This document shows positions 1 to 16,107 of a DNA stretch of 64,000 nucleotides, in pieces. The DNA is from Lingula anatina (taxonomy: Eukaryota > Brachiopoda > Lingulata > Lingulida > Lingulidae), in assembly GCF_001039355.2 (NCBI RefSeq), contig NW_019775693.1, positions 18,375 through 82,374 of the forward strand, in the 5' to 3' direction. Position numbers and translations under genes: made by a program. Each line of letters begins with the position of its first letter. The first letter of the stretch is position 1. The notes under the pieces were generated by a model. That model was not told where the DNA came from, searched no databases, and saw only the letters and a program-made list of their open reading frames with translations.

Positions 1-65
<65 letters not shown>
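1..65. repeat. (CT)n followed by (CA)n microsatellite
   Basis: A pure CT dinucleotide run from base 1 to about 45 switches directly into a CA run to about 65. It lies in the intron or flank upstream of the first visible NHL-protein exon. Confidence 0.95.
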
Positions 66-171
66 GCAGAGGAGAGAGGGAGAACGAACTAACTATATTA
101 CATAGTTCTTTAAATAGAGAGGAAGAGAGGAGGAGAAATAAAGAGGGTTCTATCTCATTTAATTGTTTCAG

Positions 172-2584
172 TTCACGATTGCCGGGAGCCCGTGGTAAAG
201 GCGTACACAGACTCAAAGCTGTGGGAGGCGTACCTGTTAACACGCGGTCTGAGCGACACTGCCCGCAGCCAGAGGGAACTGAATGCTAAAGAGAAAGAAG
301 AGGAAGGCATGAAAAAGTCAGTATCTTTCATCGACTAGAATTTCAAAATGCATATTTCACAGACTATTAAATATCTGCACCTACCTTTAGGATATGAACC
401 AGATATGTGCATATCTCTAGGGCATGTCGTTTGATCTGTTAAATTATGATTGGTGGGCCAATATAACCAACCATAAAAAAAACAATGCATTAATATATGT
501 AACAAATAATTTTATTGAGCATACCTTCAAGACAAACAGGTCACAGTGTTTTCTGCACGTTAACAGCACAAGCATGGCACATCTAACGCATTTATCACAA
601 CTTGATTCATTGTAATATGACCGATTTTTATTTCATATTTTAATGTACAACATGTCACTGCTTTTTATAGCAATGCTTGGTTATTTGCTTTGAGTTGCAC
701 GCATATGAATGAAGTAAGAATACTTATGACAAGTATCCTTGCATGAAAAAACAGAACACCATACGCACTGCACATTGATTTCACAAAACAATAACGATTA
801 TAATTTCAGGTTTTTTCGCCCGTACTCGTGGAGGTAAAAATTAGTAGAATGGGTGAAAAGTGTGTTGCCAAATTCTGGTTTATCTAACAACAGAAAATGT
901 AGCCATTTTATTCCTGTCTTTTTTGTTAAATGGTGAATTTTGTCAAAAGTTGGTAATATGACCTCGGATTTCTGTCACATTTAACTAAAATCAATTTTGC
1001 AACACACTTGTTGGATTTCTTTCTTACTTTGTTTGTGAACCACCATCTGTATGCTTTTTGATCAAAGAGAAAAGCAAAAGATGTGTTTACAAACGTTGTA
1101 AGACCAGTTAGATTAGTTTCTTTTGTAAAAAGTGACGGTCGTCTTGTTTCTTGGATGCAACGGACATCACCCCTCTCCAACCTTTATCTACATGTATCTA
1201 CTTCGAATTCTCTTCCAGACTTTGCCTTTATATTTCCAGAGCTATTGTAGTTTAGGCAGTAGGTACTGATTAGTGGTTATTTTAGTAGTTAGTGCATATA
1301 TAATTCTTATGTTTTGAATATGAGTATGGGATATGATTTCTTGTCAATGCTTCGATGATGCTACAACTAATTTTGTCCGACTTTGAAAGAATTAATAACT
1401 AACTTCAAGAATCCTGAGACCTCAGCTTTGTTTTTGTTGACTTGTTTGTTTAATTCAATTTAATAACGTTATCTAGATAATGTCAGTAGATTTCATGAGT
1501 TTTATTCGAATATTGTTTATAATTGTAGTCACCTAAATTTCCATGGAGTCTCGTATCTTGATGTTGGGATACTTGATTATGATCAGCTCTTATCCCACAT
1601 TAGATGTTTTAATTAATATAGGGAAAATTAGCGTAAGAATATTTTACGAGGTTTTTTAATCATTTTTTATATTTACATTTTTTCAGGCCGCAGAAACTGC
1701 TATTCAATGTCGGTGTTAGAGGGCGTGGTAAGGGAGAATTCAGTTACCCACGAGGCCTGACTATCACGGACGATCGCGACATCGTCATTGCCGACACCAT
1801 GAATCACCGCATACAGATCTTCAACAACTTTGGTGTGTTTAAATCTTCTTTTCGCAGTCTGGGCAGCGGAGAAGGTCAATTTAACGAGCCAACGGGAGTG
1901 TCCGTATTCCCCAACCAAACCATCGCTGTCGCCGATAAAAAGAACAAGCGAATTCAGGTATTGACACTCGAAGGTCGATTTAAGTATTCATTTCCAACTG
2001 TGGATGAACCATATAGCGTTGCCTGTGATATATATTATAACACCGTGGTCGGCACTGCCTCCAGAACTGTTGAAGTGTACAGGCGTGGTGGCAAGCTCTT
2101 GAGTAGATTCGAAGTTGGTGGGAAACCGCCTAAAACATCCATGTCGGGCTCCCCCATTCACGTAGCCGTAAATAATAAAAACGAGGTGGTTCTGTGCGAC
2201 TCGGTCAATTGTCGCGTAAGGACATACAGCTACGCTGGAGATCTCCTCTACCAGTTCCGCACAGAAGCTAACGGCGACGGGCTTGCGGCTGTTCCAGCTG
2301 GAGTTTGTCTGAACCCGCTCGGGCAGATTCTTATTGCAGACAGGTTGAACCACACCGTAAATGTGTATTCTGAAAGAGGCCAATTACTTCTCCAAATTGT
2401 GGGGCCACCGGATTTAACAGGGTCTGTTCAGACGTGCGCCATCGGCCCGGAGGGACATTTAGTTGTCACCGAGTACAGCACCAACGGAGACCACTGTTTT
2501 AAAATATTCCGCTACCGTGACTGTGAGTGCCACCGCTACCGGCCCGGCTCCAGCAGGAGATCTACGCCCACACCAAAATGGTGA
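172..2584 (+). CDS. NHL-repeat protein, NHL-1/TRIM32-like (C-terminal part, 5' end outside window)
   Basis: Two exons are visible: 172-316 (after a TTTCAG acceptor, with donor A|GTCAGT) and 1687-2584 (after TTTTTTCAG, ending in TGA). Both junctions have phase 2, giving a continuous reading of about 346 residues. The first exon encodes a charged linker rich in Lys and Glu. The second holds a series of about 40-residue NHL blades with typical cores such as IVIADTMNHRIQIF, IAVADKKNKRIQVL and ILIADRLNHTVNVY, which fold as a beta-propeller in this family. The C-terminus is a basic tail with CECHRYRPGS. NHL propellers in TRIM-NHL and NHL-1 proteins bind RNA or protein partners, and the N-terminal RING/B-box, if present, would give ubiquitin-ligase activity; that part is off-window. 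The assignment to NHL-1/TRIM32 rather than another TRIM-NHL is an inference from the tail. Confidence 0.85.
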
Positions 2585-3856
2585 ACGCACGTTAGTTGAT
2601 CCGCAAATGGGTGATTAATTGAAAAGACGAAGGAAGTACAAAATAGATGACAACGAAATTTAATATCGAACCAACGATTTTCAGAAGTGGACTGGGGATG
2701 AAAATTTACTACTTTCGTTTATTCGACTTTTTTTCGACAAAAGATGATCAAGGACTTACATGTAGGTAGAGGGTTTACCTACTGATTTGATGCGGATGGA
2801 CAATCGCGCGCAACACTTTTTTTACCTTCACATCTCTAATGGCTTCACGGTTATTCAGAGTGCCATAATGATATTTTATTTCTTTTAATTTTTACACAGT
2901 AGCGCTGATAATCATTCCACGCTTATTAAGTTGATTTTTTATTATTATGTCTGGGAAAACTTACTGAAAGCAATGCAACATTCCATTCCAAATTAGTGTT
3001 AACTTTGAATTGAGGAGGCTGGATGTCGTTGATATTTGTTGCCAGTAACTCACGTCTTGTTATGTTTTTGCTTGTGTGAAATAGATATATTTGCAATAAA
3101 ATTGTTTCAAATGTTACAGTAACTTTGTTAGAATGAGTGAATTACCGCAGTTGCCATAAAATTTCGTGCCTATGGTTCGTGCCTATGATTGTATGAAAAC
3201 AAAAGCTTGGGCCATCCTCATTAGTGTTCGTAGTGCTCCGAGGCAAACAGTACTAGTGAATCATACACGTACATAAAGCAGAACATCATACACCACCTAT
3301 CGTATACGTAGCCTCTATCAAAGTGTCGCGTATGATCTGTATGGAACTCTACCTAATGTAAAGCACGCACTGTGTGGTTGTACAGTAGATCTACCGCATG
3401 CGGGCGTATGCTTTGAAGGTAATATGCAAAAATGCAAAAAATTTTATCCCCTTGTAAGGCGTACATTGAGCAACATGTTTGTAGGTATACCCGTTATAAA
3501 TACATATAGCACCAGCTATTTTCAGAACAACCGTCACTCATACAACGTGGCTGTAGCACATTTAGATTAAACCACCTACTATTGCAAAATTATTAGACGT
3601 TGATTCAAGAATTCCCTTGCAATATCACCACTATTTCATTTATCGTTGAAAAATATTGCATAACTTTTGTTGCACACCTAAGTAAACTTAATCCGATTAT
3701 CGCCTATTATCGCCTAAACTGAACAATTAGCTATTTGCCATCAGTCTGTAATGATGTAATTAGTACATTGTATCAGAGCAGCTGGTAGTAAGTGCACCTG
3801 CCATTTGGCATTGAATCTTTGATATTTAGAGGAAGGAAAGGGCAGTGTAAATAAAC
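2585..3856 (+). other. 3' UTR of the NHL gene and intergenic spacer
   Basis: The stretch is AT-rich with no long reading frame. A canonical AATAAA polyadenylation signal at 3095-3100 probably ends the NHL transcript. I see nothing else between there and the RNF215 start at 3857. Confidence 0.6.
3095..3100 (+). terminator. AATAAA polyadenylation signal of the NHL gene
   Basis: AATAAA lies 511 bases after the stop codon, followed by a T-rich stretch. It is the first canonical hexamer I noticed downstream of the stop. Confidence 0.55.
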
Positions 3857-8702
<4,846 letters not shown>

Positions 8703-8830
8703 TGGATGACTGTCCACATTTGAATTATTTTACTGAACAGTTTTTATGTTCAGTGTTTTAACATTACATGCATGGATAAGGTAGCTGCCTTTTTGGATAT
8801 TATTTTACCAGTTACTGGTACACAGTACTG

Positions 8831-9000
8831 GGGTATTTGTGTGCTTTTGCATCTAGTCAAGGTCTTGATATCAGGATGCTTGTGCCAGATCAGATTGAAG
8901 GTGTTGCTGCCCTGCAGCAGGAACTAACTAATCTTAAAACTGACCTTGAGCCTACTAATGCAACTTTTGGTTGCTTGTCGTCATGTTACAGTTTCAGGTT
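8831..9000 (-). pseudogene. decayed fragment of the neighbouring disordered-protein gene
   Basis: The segment aligns without gaps over about 120 bases to 11880-12000, inside the last exon of the minus-strand gene at 10922-14785. I estimate roughly 70% identity by eye, with most differences being transitions. Read on the minus strand it still shows VGSR, RL, C and ATPS in the same register as the gene (VGSRPVSRLATSRCGTATPS), but it has a TGA within the matched segment and no flanking exon. It is best read as a small segmental copy that has decayed. Its edges are uncertain by some tens of bases. A plus-strand reading frame of 65 codons here is probably fortuitous. Confidence 0.7.
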
Positions 9001-10921
9001 TTTATTCACATTGGTCAAACATACATTTTTTTAGCTCAAATGAGCTTTCTGCATATTATCACAAAACATGAATGTTGTATGTAAGTCGAACAAGAGATCT
9101 GATGAAGTCCATGACAGAATTGTGTAGTGAATGGTTCCTTGAAATTAGAGTTTACTGTAGCAGTTATCTAGTTTGTTAGATCTTCCCAGGACATTATTTT
9201 GTGTATGGCGAAATTTTGCGAAATGCAGTTTAAAAATCAAATACACTAAAAGTGCTTATTGCTGCCGTAACTTTGGTCCTCGTACACATTTGATATATTA
9301 GCATGTTTATGTTTATTTAATTTGTATTTTATAGTAGACGTGTTATCATTATTTATTATTATTTATTGTTATTGTGACACTTATATTGTGATTGAGAGAC
9401 AAGGCAACCTCAGTATTGGAGAGCCATGAACAGTTATTTATTTATATCATACATTTTAATGCGTGAAATACATGTAGATCTGTGTTAACAGTTTGCTAGA
9501 GTAAACCAAGCGTCATATCAAAGCAAGGTATGGACAAACATTCATAAAACCCTTTTTTATTTATAATCTTCTAGGGTCACATGTTTGGACTCTTAAATGT
9601 TTTTTTAGAAAAACATTGATGTATCCCTGGATTGCCATAATGATCCTTGCCATCATATACAATGTGCAGTAGGAGGCGTCGTAATAAAGTGTTTTGCCAA
9701 TCAATGACGAATCATGTGATTTCCCGGTGTTCATTTTTGTGTGCGCTATATGAAAAATGTTAATAAGCAGGTTTAAATATTCTCTGAGACCCGTGTGGAG
9801 GACTTTGTACAAAACACCCATTCCTTCAGGCATACGTAAGTGAAACGTCTTAAAACCACTAGTCACACAGCCAAACGGAACTATTCTCGGATTTACATGA
9901 ATTGGCGTTATGTTGTTCCTATTATCGTAGCGTTTTATCACAGGCTTGGAAGCATTTGTAATTAATTTGTCATCGATTCATTTACGATGGCTCTTCCAGT
10001 CTCCACTAAAAAGACATTAAATCAAACGTGCCATATGCTTTACATATTGCGTCTGTTGACTTTGCCAGAAAACTAATTGTGCAACATACTCCGAGCAAGA
10101 ATATAAACGCCCTACGAAAAAAAACAGTGTTAAGGGTTATAAATATATATTTCATCATACAAAGTGGGTTTTATCCGTAGCCCATTGCATTTTACATAAA
10201 TCACGTGGGGCGTTTATATTTTTGTTTAGTGTACATGTATTATCAGTAAAATGCAAAATGCTTCAACTTCACACCCCTCGTTGCGCCACCAGTAACGAAT
10301 ATATCTTTTATAGGGATGATCCGTTGGATCCTTTCCAAGTGTTTATTTCCATGCCAGACGCCTCGTCGTTAAGAGAACTCACACCTGTCGGTCACCTTGG
10401 ACGCTGGGGAGGGCGTTCTGATGCCATGGGACGAACGTGTATCTAAAAGCAGACAGATATCGCATGCAAAAGATCGAAATGATAATGTAACCTTTGCAAA
10501 TGAAAGGGGAAGCTTGAACAACAGGAAGCATTGTACAACAGAGAAGATACAGTAGCACATTTAACTGAGGTATGAACATTATATGGACTAAAATCGCCCA
10601 AACCTAAGGCTAAGTGTAATTTTTAGTTTCTTTTGTTGACGTTTTCAGAACTTGTATTGGCATTTTCATTGGTGAGAACCAATTAATAGAACATACTTGA
10701 AAGCGCTATAGTTAATGGCACGATACGGAAATGAGTTTGCCAACAACAACAGCAACAACGTAACAGAAAGGCGGTAACTAGCTCCGTTTTGCGTTGGGAA
10801 TTAACAGAAAGGTTCGCCGTTATTTATAAAATAAGAAATAACTACTTGTACATTAGCATGAGCAATGAAAGCAGAAATGGAAAAGAAAAGGTTAACAGTA
10901 AGGAGCAATACAACCAGACAT
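9001..10921. other. intergenic region between convergent genes, including likely 3' UTRs
   Basis: RNF215 (plus) and the gene at 10922 (minus) converge here. No exon can be supported. A slightly GC-richer stretch at about 10260-10560 falls where the 3' UTR of the minus-strand gene would be, and an AATAAA in minus orientation lies near 10345. Confidence 0.5.
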
Positions 10922-13900
10922 TCACCCTTCATTTTCAGCCGACACACTCCCAGGAATAGGGGTAAGCTGTCGACGCGTTTTCCCCGAGTCTTGTGAAGTA
11001 TGTTCTTTCTTGCCGTTCTCAATTGTCTCATGGGCATGTATTACCACGTCGTCAAATTGATATCCTTCTGGGGGATGCAAGGCCGGACGCAACCGACGTC
11101 TATGGTTAGCTGGCGATTTAAGAGTAGTGATGTGCAAATTTTGGTCAGTGTTTACGTGAGCGTCCTCTGAGTCATGAGATCCGTTGGCCAAGGCGTTTTG
11201 TGGTGCCTGAGCAAGAGTTTCGCCACCCGGAGTCGGCGCACGCTGATGATCTTGAGCTAGTCCGGAGACGCGAAACAGTCTGCGGTGGCGTGCGGGAGAT
11301 TGTGGGTGATGGTTATCGTTCATTACGATCACATTTTTGGTTCTCTGGTTTGGGTACGACCCCGGAGTATCGCGTCCGGATGAGACGGGAAATGGGTTTG
11401 ATTTTGTTAACTGAAGTTTCTTTTTGGTAACTCCACCTTCACAGCCTAACGAGTTTGAGCGACTTCTTGGTTGCGTTTGGTCGTGTACATTGGCGCCCTC
11501 TGGCGAAGGGCTGTTTTTGGTTTTCCGTGCTCCTTGTTCTGCAAGCTTTGACGTGTCGTTCACATCAATTTTATCGCTGTGACTCCACGATGAAGATGAG
11601 CTCTGCTCCTTAGCTGGTGATTCTTCACCTGATAGTTGTGCTCGCAGCTTTTTTCTTCTTGGTGATATTTGATGATGCGACAAATTGACTTCGGCAGGGA
11701 GCGGCGGTTTGTGTCTTACATTTAAAGAGGGGTCATAGGTTCCACTAACAGTTCGACTTCTTGGTCTCGTGTCACCTTTTTGCAAGAACCTTTCTTCTAC
11801 AAGATGGTTTCTTTGTGTACTGTCCATTGGAGTAACGCACCTGGAACTCGCTATCGGTGTGTTCATCTCACTCCTTGGCGACGTTATCGGGGTGCTGGCA
11901 CCAGAGCGGGGTGAAGGTGTAGCTGTCCCGCAGCGGGACGTGGCTAGCCTGGAAACTGGCCTCGAGCCAACTGATCCAGCTCTTGGTCGTTCTCCTTCGT
12001 GTCGTTTTAGAAATTCTGCTCCAGCCAGGCGCATTTGGGCAAATTTTACGGCAGTAGCCTGGTGGTGGTTAAGCTCGTGACCTTCCTCGCTTCGATTCAA
12101 TATAAAGTCACTATGCTGTTGCTCGACAGTTTTTCTGCTCCTACGAACGGAGTTGATTGCCTCAGGATCTCCAGGCCAGTGTTCCAGTTCTCGTAACACG
12201 GTAAGATCGGACGAGGAGCCTGTTTTGGCACCATGAGACATGGGTGGAAGCAGGTTTGACCGATAAGGGTTTTTTTTGAGCGGGGGGAGCAAAGAGCCCG
12301 TTGCAGTATGTATATGGAGATCTTCAAATTCTCTGGAAAAACGGCGACCTCGTGATCTAGCATATTTAAGTCCTGCAATAGAGATTTAAAAAACATATTG
12401 TGTGGGTTTGATAATTTCATGTAACAAATAAATACTGTTCTGATTTTAAAAATATAGCAATCATCATTATTAGTAACACACAGATCACCTTTAACATTGT
12501 TGCTATATGTCACTTTAACATATTGAATTGCTTTTATTGATTCTACATAACAATGTGTATTGTTGCTTAAGATCCGAAAAATCTGTTATTCACCAAATAA
12601 AGACCTTGCCTAACCTACGATGCCCAGGTTATTTCATGCAGGGGGGGTTCATTTGCAGTGGCTCATCTTTTTAATTTTCATATAAATCTACTTTTACATG
12701 GCACTTGTATATACTATAATAAACGAAAGTGGAACAGATGATACTCTTTAAGCCTTACCAAGTTCCTCAACTGTGTTTTTAATTTCATCTTTTTCCTCGC
12801 CAGTTTCGTCATCATCTTCCACCTTGACTCTACTGAACCCGCGGTCGCTGGGCGTAGGGGCGCGCCCAAAACTGATGGGGTAAGGGTCGCTGACGTCAGC
12901 AGGTTTGGGAGGAGCAGGTTCTGAGTCAAGAGACTGTTGTTTGTTGATTTGGAGTTTTTTTGTAGGCACGGGGACATCTTGATGAACAAATGAAGAGAAA
13001 AAAGAAAAAGTGTTGAATAAAGACATACGCCTTAGTAGATGAACAAACACCAATAAGATTATTTTATGAAAATGGCATAAGATTTCCTTTCTTTTGACGA
13101 GATGCACGAAAAAGTGGTCAAAATATTCGTTAAAAAACCTTTTCAGTAGGTGTTAACAGCTTTCTTATTTGTAAGGGCCTATTTTCTCATCTTACTATTA
13201 ACCTATTTCACCACTAGCCGTGAGTCATTGTATAAAAATCATGATATGCGCTCTCTTTTGTGCAGTATAATTTGAAGACTGACAAACATAGACAAGTATT
13301 TGTTCGTTTTGGACACTAACTCACGATCTTTACTGAAACATCTATTCCTGGCTGTACAAACCTAGTGAGCCATTCTTTCTTATATTATTTCTTTTAGTGC
13401 TTTGTGTAACAGATACTAAACATAGTCGGTAAAGTTTGGAGAGGTTATACAAACACAACGCCTCTTTTACTGACGTATTTCTATCGATTTTGTATTACGT
13501 ATCTATTGAGAGCCATCACACCACCTCTTTCATACCAGTAGTTAGGATTCATCGAGTCGCATTGGATAATAACGATTTTTCAATTAAGACTTCACGAGTG
13601 AAGTAATAACCATGTTGACATTTAGTTAAAAATTCATGTCTCCTTTTCTATGGGATTGTCACATTTACTACGGTGACCGACGTCATTAGATGGTAGTTTT
13701 GGTAAATATTTTCGTTTTATTGTATATTGTGGGTTCTGGGTTTATGGTATGGCCGGGGCATTTTATAGTACCAAAGAGCATACGAAATCAACAAGTCAAT
13801 GATTCAGTGATATAGTACAATGGATATTTTTATTTTTATTATCAACTGTCCTTGAATAGTCATGTTTATGCTACCTACTCCTTATAGATTGGGACACTTA

Positions 13901-14785
13901 CCGGACGTATTCGAATTTGGACACTTACCGCTATTGTGTTCTTGTTTTTTAATGAGATGGTCTACCTTTACTGTAAGAAATAATTTGAACTTGGGCATAG
14001 TGCGTAATATTTTGGTATTTTGAGGTTCTTTTCGAGTCACCTTTCACTGGGTTTGACAATACAGTATTCTAACTCTGTCGTCTAGATCTATATTTTTATT
14101 AGATGTGTCATTCTTAATGGCAATAGATTAGCGATTGTCGTTTATTGTAAAGTATATTACTTTTCTTTATCGCTTATAAGATAAAAATAAAACATCAAAA
14201 GCAATCAATATTTTGACGGACTAGTGGTTGATTGAATAAATAATGTAAAAAACCCAGCGTCATCTTCATAGACAATGTACTGTCTTTGTAAACATATGTT
14301 CTAGTATTTTGTAATTTTGTAGATTTTTTTCCATAATTCGCATAGATTACTGCTAATTTCATCTTTTTGTTCACTCAGTGTTGTTCGATTTGAGTACTGA
14401 GAAATTTTATGATATAACAATAAAATTGTTCAAAATAGTAAAATATTATTAAAGTGAAGGTGCAGTTGAACTCCCCAGAGTTTTAACTTCGGAAAAAAGT
14501 TAAGAATCTGATTTTTTAGGTTCCACGCTTTAAAACTATAGTTTACTTACCGGAAACAGAGTGGTGGGACAGAGCATGTATCTCCTGCTCCATTTTCATC
14601 CTTCTCAATTGCACCATCAGCATTTTCTGTTCCCTGTCTAAAGTGCTGGCGGCTAACTTGCGTTCAAGATCAATGTCATGGGTCTGTCTCTTTAAGGAAG
14701 CGAGATCCGCACAATTTTTCACTCTACAGTGTTTATAACTTCTGCTGCTTTCTTGCATAAAGCTGTCTAACCCTTCGTCGCCCAT
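10922..14785 (-). CDS. uncharacterised disordered protein with N-terminal helical region
   Basis: Three exons on the minus strand join in phase 1: 14785-14551, 12977-12759 and 12372-10922, giving 634 residues. The donors are G|GTAAGT and G|GTAAGG; the acceptors are TCATCAAG and TCTATTGCAG. I do not recognise the family. Residues about 25-72 are rich in Arg, Lys, Glu, Met and Leu and look like an amphipathic helix or coiled coil. An acidic patch follows (VEDDDETGEEKDE). The remaining two thirds is low-complexity and Ser/Pro/Arg-rich, with repeated SP/TP dipeptides (ATPSPRS, STPITSPRS, TPIASSR), typical of proline-directed kinase sites, and basic clusters such as SPRRKKLR and NHRRRLR. There is no signal peptide or membrane segment. 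A nuclear or cytoskeletal adaptor is possible but not shown. A short decayed copy of its last exon lies at 8831-9000. Confidence 0.75.
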
Positions 14786-16050
14786 TGCGTCTCTTCGGAA
14801 TGTTTAGATTTGAAAGTTTACGTATACACCGTATAACATTTACCCTATACCAGAAAAACACTTTTGTCTTCACGGTATAAACCAATGCCCGTTTGTTCTA
14901 ATTACTAGGATGTTCTAATTGTATGAATACTGCCTACTTGCGATTCCCTGAATGCTCAAGAAAATTCGTTGCTGCCTTCTGTTTAAGCGCCTAGTATCTA
15001 AATTGTTGAGATGCTGGCACCTGCACAGTCATCTGTAATAATCATTAATTACACCTCATTCCGTTTCGTTGTCTGTTTGTTTTTGTCTCCGAAATCAATA
15101 CACGCAAACTTAATACCGATAATCAAACAAAAAGGAACTGCGTTCATACCTAAATGTTTGAGTAGGTCTAATTGACCAAGACAGAGGTCCCTCGATGCTG
15201 TTTTAAGAACTGTCAAGGGTGAAGGGCACTGGCCCCATCCTTTCACAGGACATATAAAAAGTCCATCAGTCCATAGATATATCCGTAATCTTACTGTGGA
15301 TTAGTGAAGAAAGCAATACTTACACCGACCGCTGGGGCAAAGGATATTCTTGGTATTAAAAAACGCCATGTCTTAGTAAGGAGTCAAATAATCATCGATC
15401 AGCTACTCATTTCGCGTAATTGTGGGCACGAAGGCATAACACTACGTCATGAGACAATCATTGTTCCTATTGTTTGAAATCGATTCAATTAATTGGTCTG
15501 AAATGGGGAAAATGTGGACGGAATAGGAAAAAAATACATCTATAGGCATATGTATATTCTCTATTCCGTGTTATGAATTAAATAATTAAACATTATTGAA
15601 ACATACACCGGTAGAAAATGACATCGATGTTTTGTCTTAAAGACAGAATTAAAGCAACATTTGGGTCAATAAATTATTCATTAGATAAGATCGTTCCATT
15701 AAATGAAAAATGTCAGTATTGAAATATAAACATGCAGGCCCGGCAAAACTTTTGCTTTAATTTTTTTTTTACTTCGTCAAAACCACCGCGAGATACAAAA
15801 GTAAGTTTCAAATTCATCAAAGTGACTTATTTTGCATCCTCCACATGTATATAGTTCAGGAAAGCTCCATATTGTGGTAAGCTGTCGACTTTTTTTGGGG
15901 GGGGGGGGGGGATTACAGTGTAGAGTGATGCTTATCAACATACATGTAGCATACTGTATATAGGGCAATAAGGATATAATAACATTTTTTTTTGCATTTT
16001 TTTAATGCCAGCTCAATATCATCACATAATTATTTCATTAAAATTCGCGT
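14786..16050. other. intergenic, no gene seen
   Basis: This is the upstream flank of the minus-strand disordered-protein gene and the downstream flank of the synthetase gene at 16108. It contains a poly-G run near 15896-15911 and T runs, but no supportable exon. Confidence 0.5.
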
Positions 16051-16098
16051 GTTTTGCAACTTTCTTAAGTTACGGTTTTGCAACTTTCTTAAGTTACG
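16051..16098. repeat. 24-bp perfect tandem duplication
   Basis: The unit GTTTTGCAACTTTCTTAAGT plus TACG occurs twice without a gap (16051-16074 and 16075-16098), immediately downstream of the synthetase stop codon, so in its 3' UTR. Confidence 0.9.
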
Positions 16099-16107
16099 GT
16101 AAAACTG

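Noticed and set aside
8837-9034. A 65-codon plus-strand frame with FASSQG, resembling a few residues of Mdm2 exon 2
   Set aside because: The DNA match to the orphan gene's exon on the other strand is far longer, and the Mdm2 likeness is only six residues.
11200-12080. Plus-strand open frames opposite the orphan gene's last exon
   Set aside because: They are antisense shadows of a spliced, phase-consistent minus-strand gene and have no domain content of their own.
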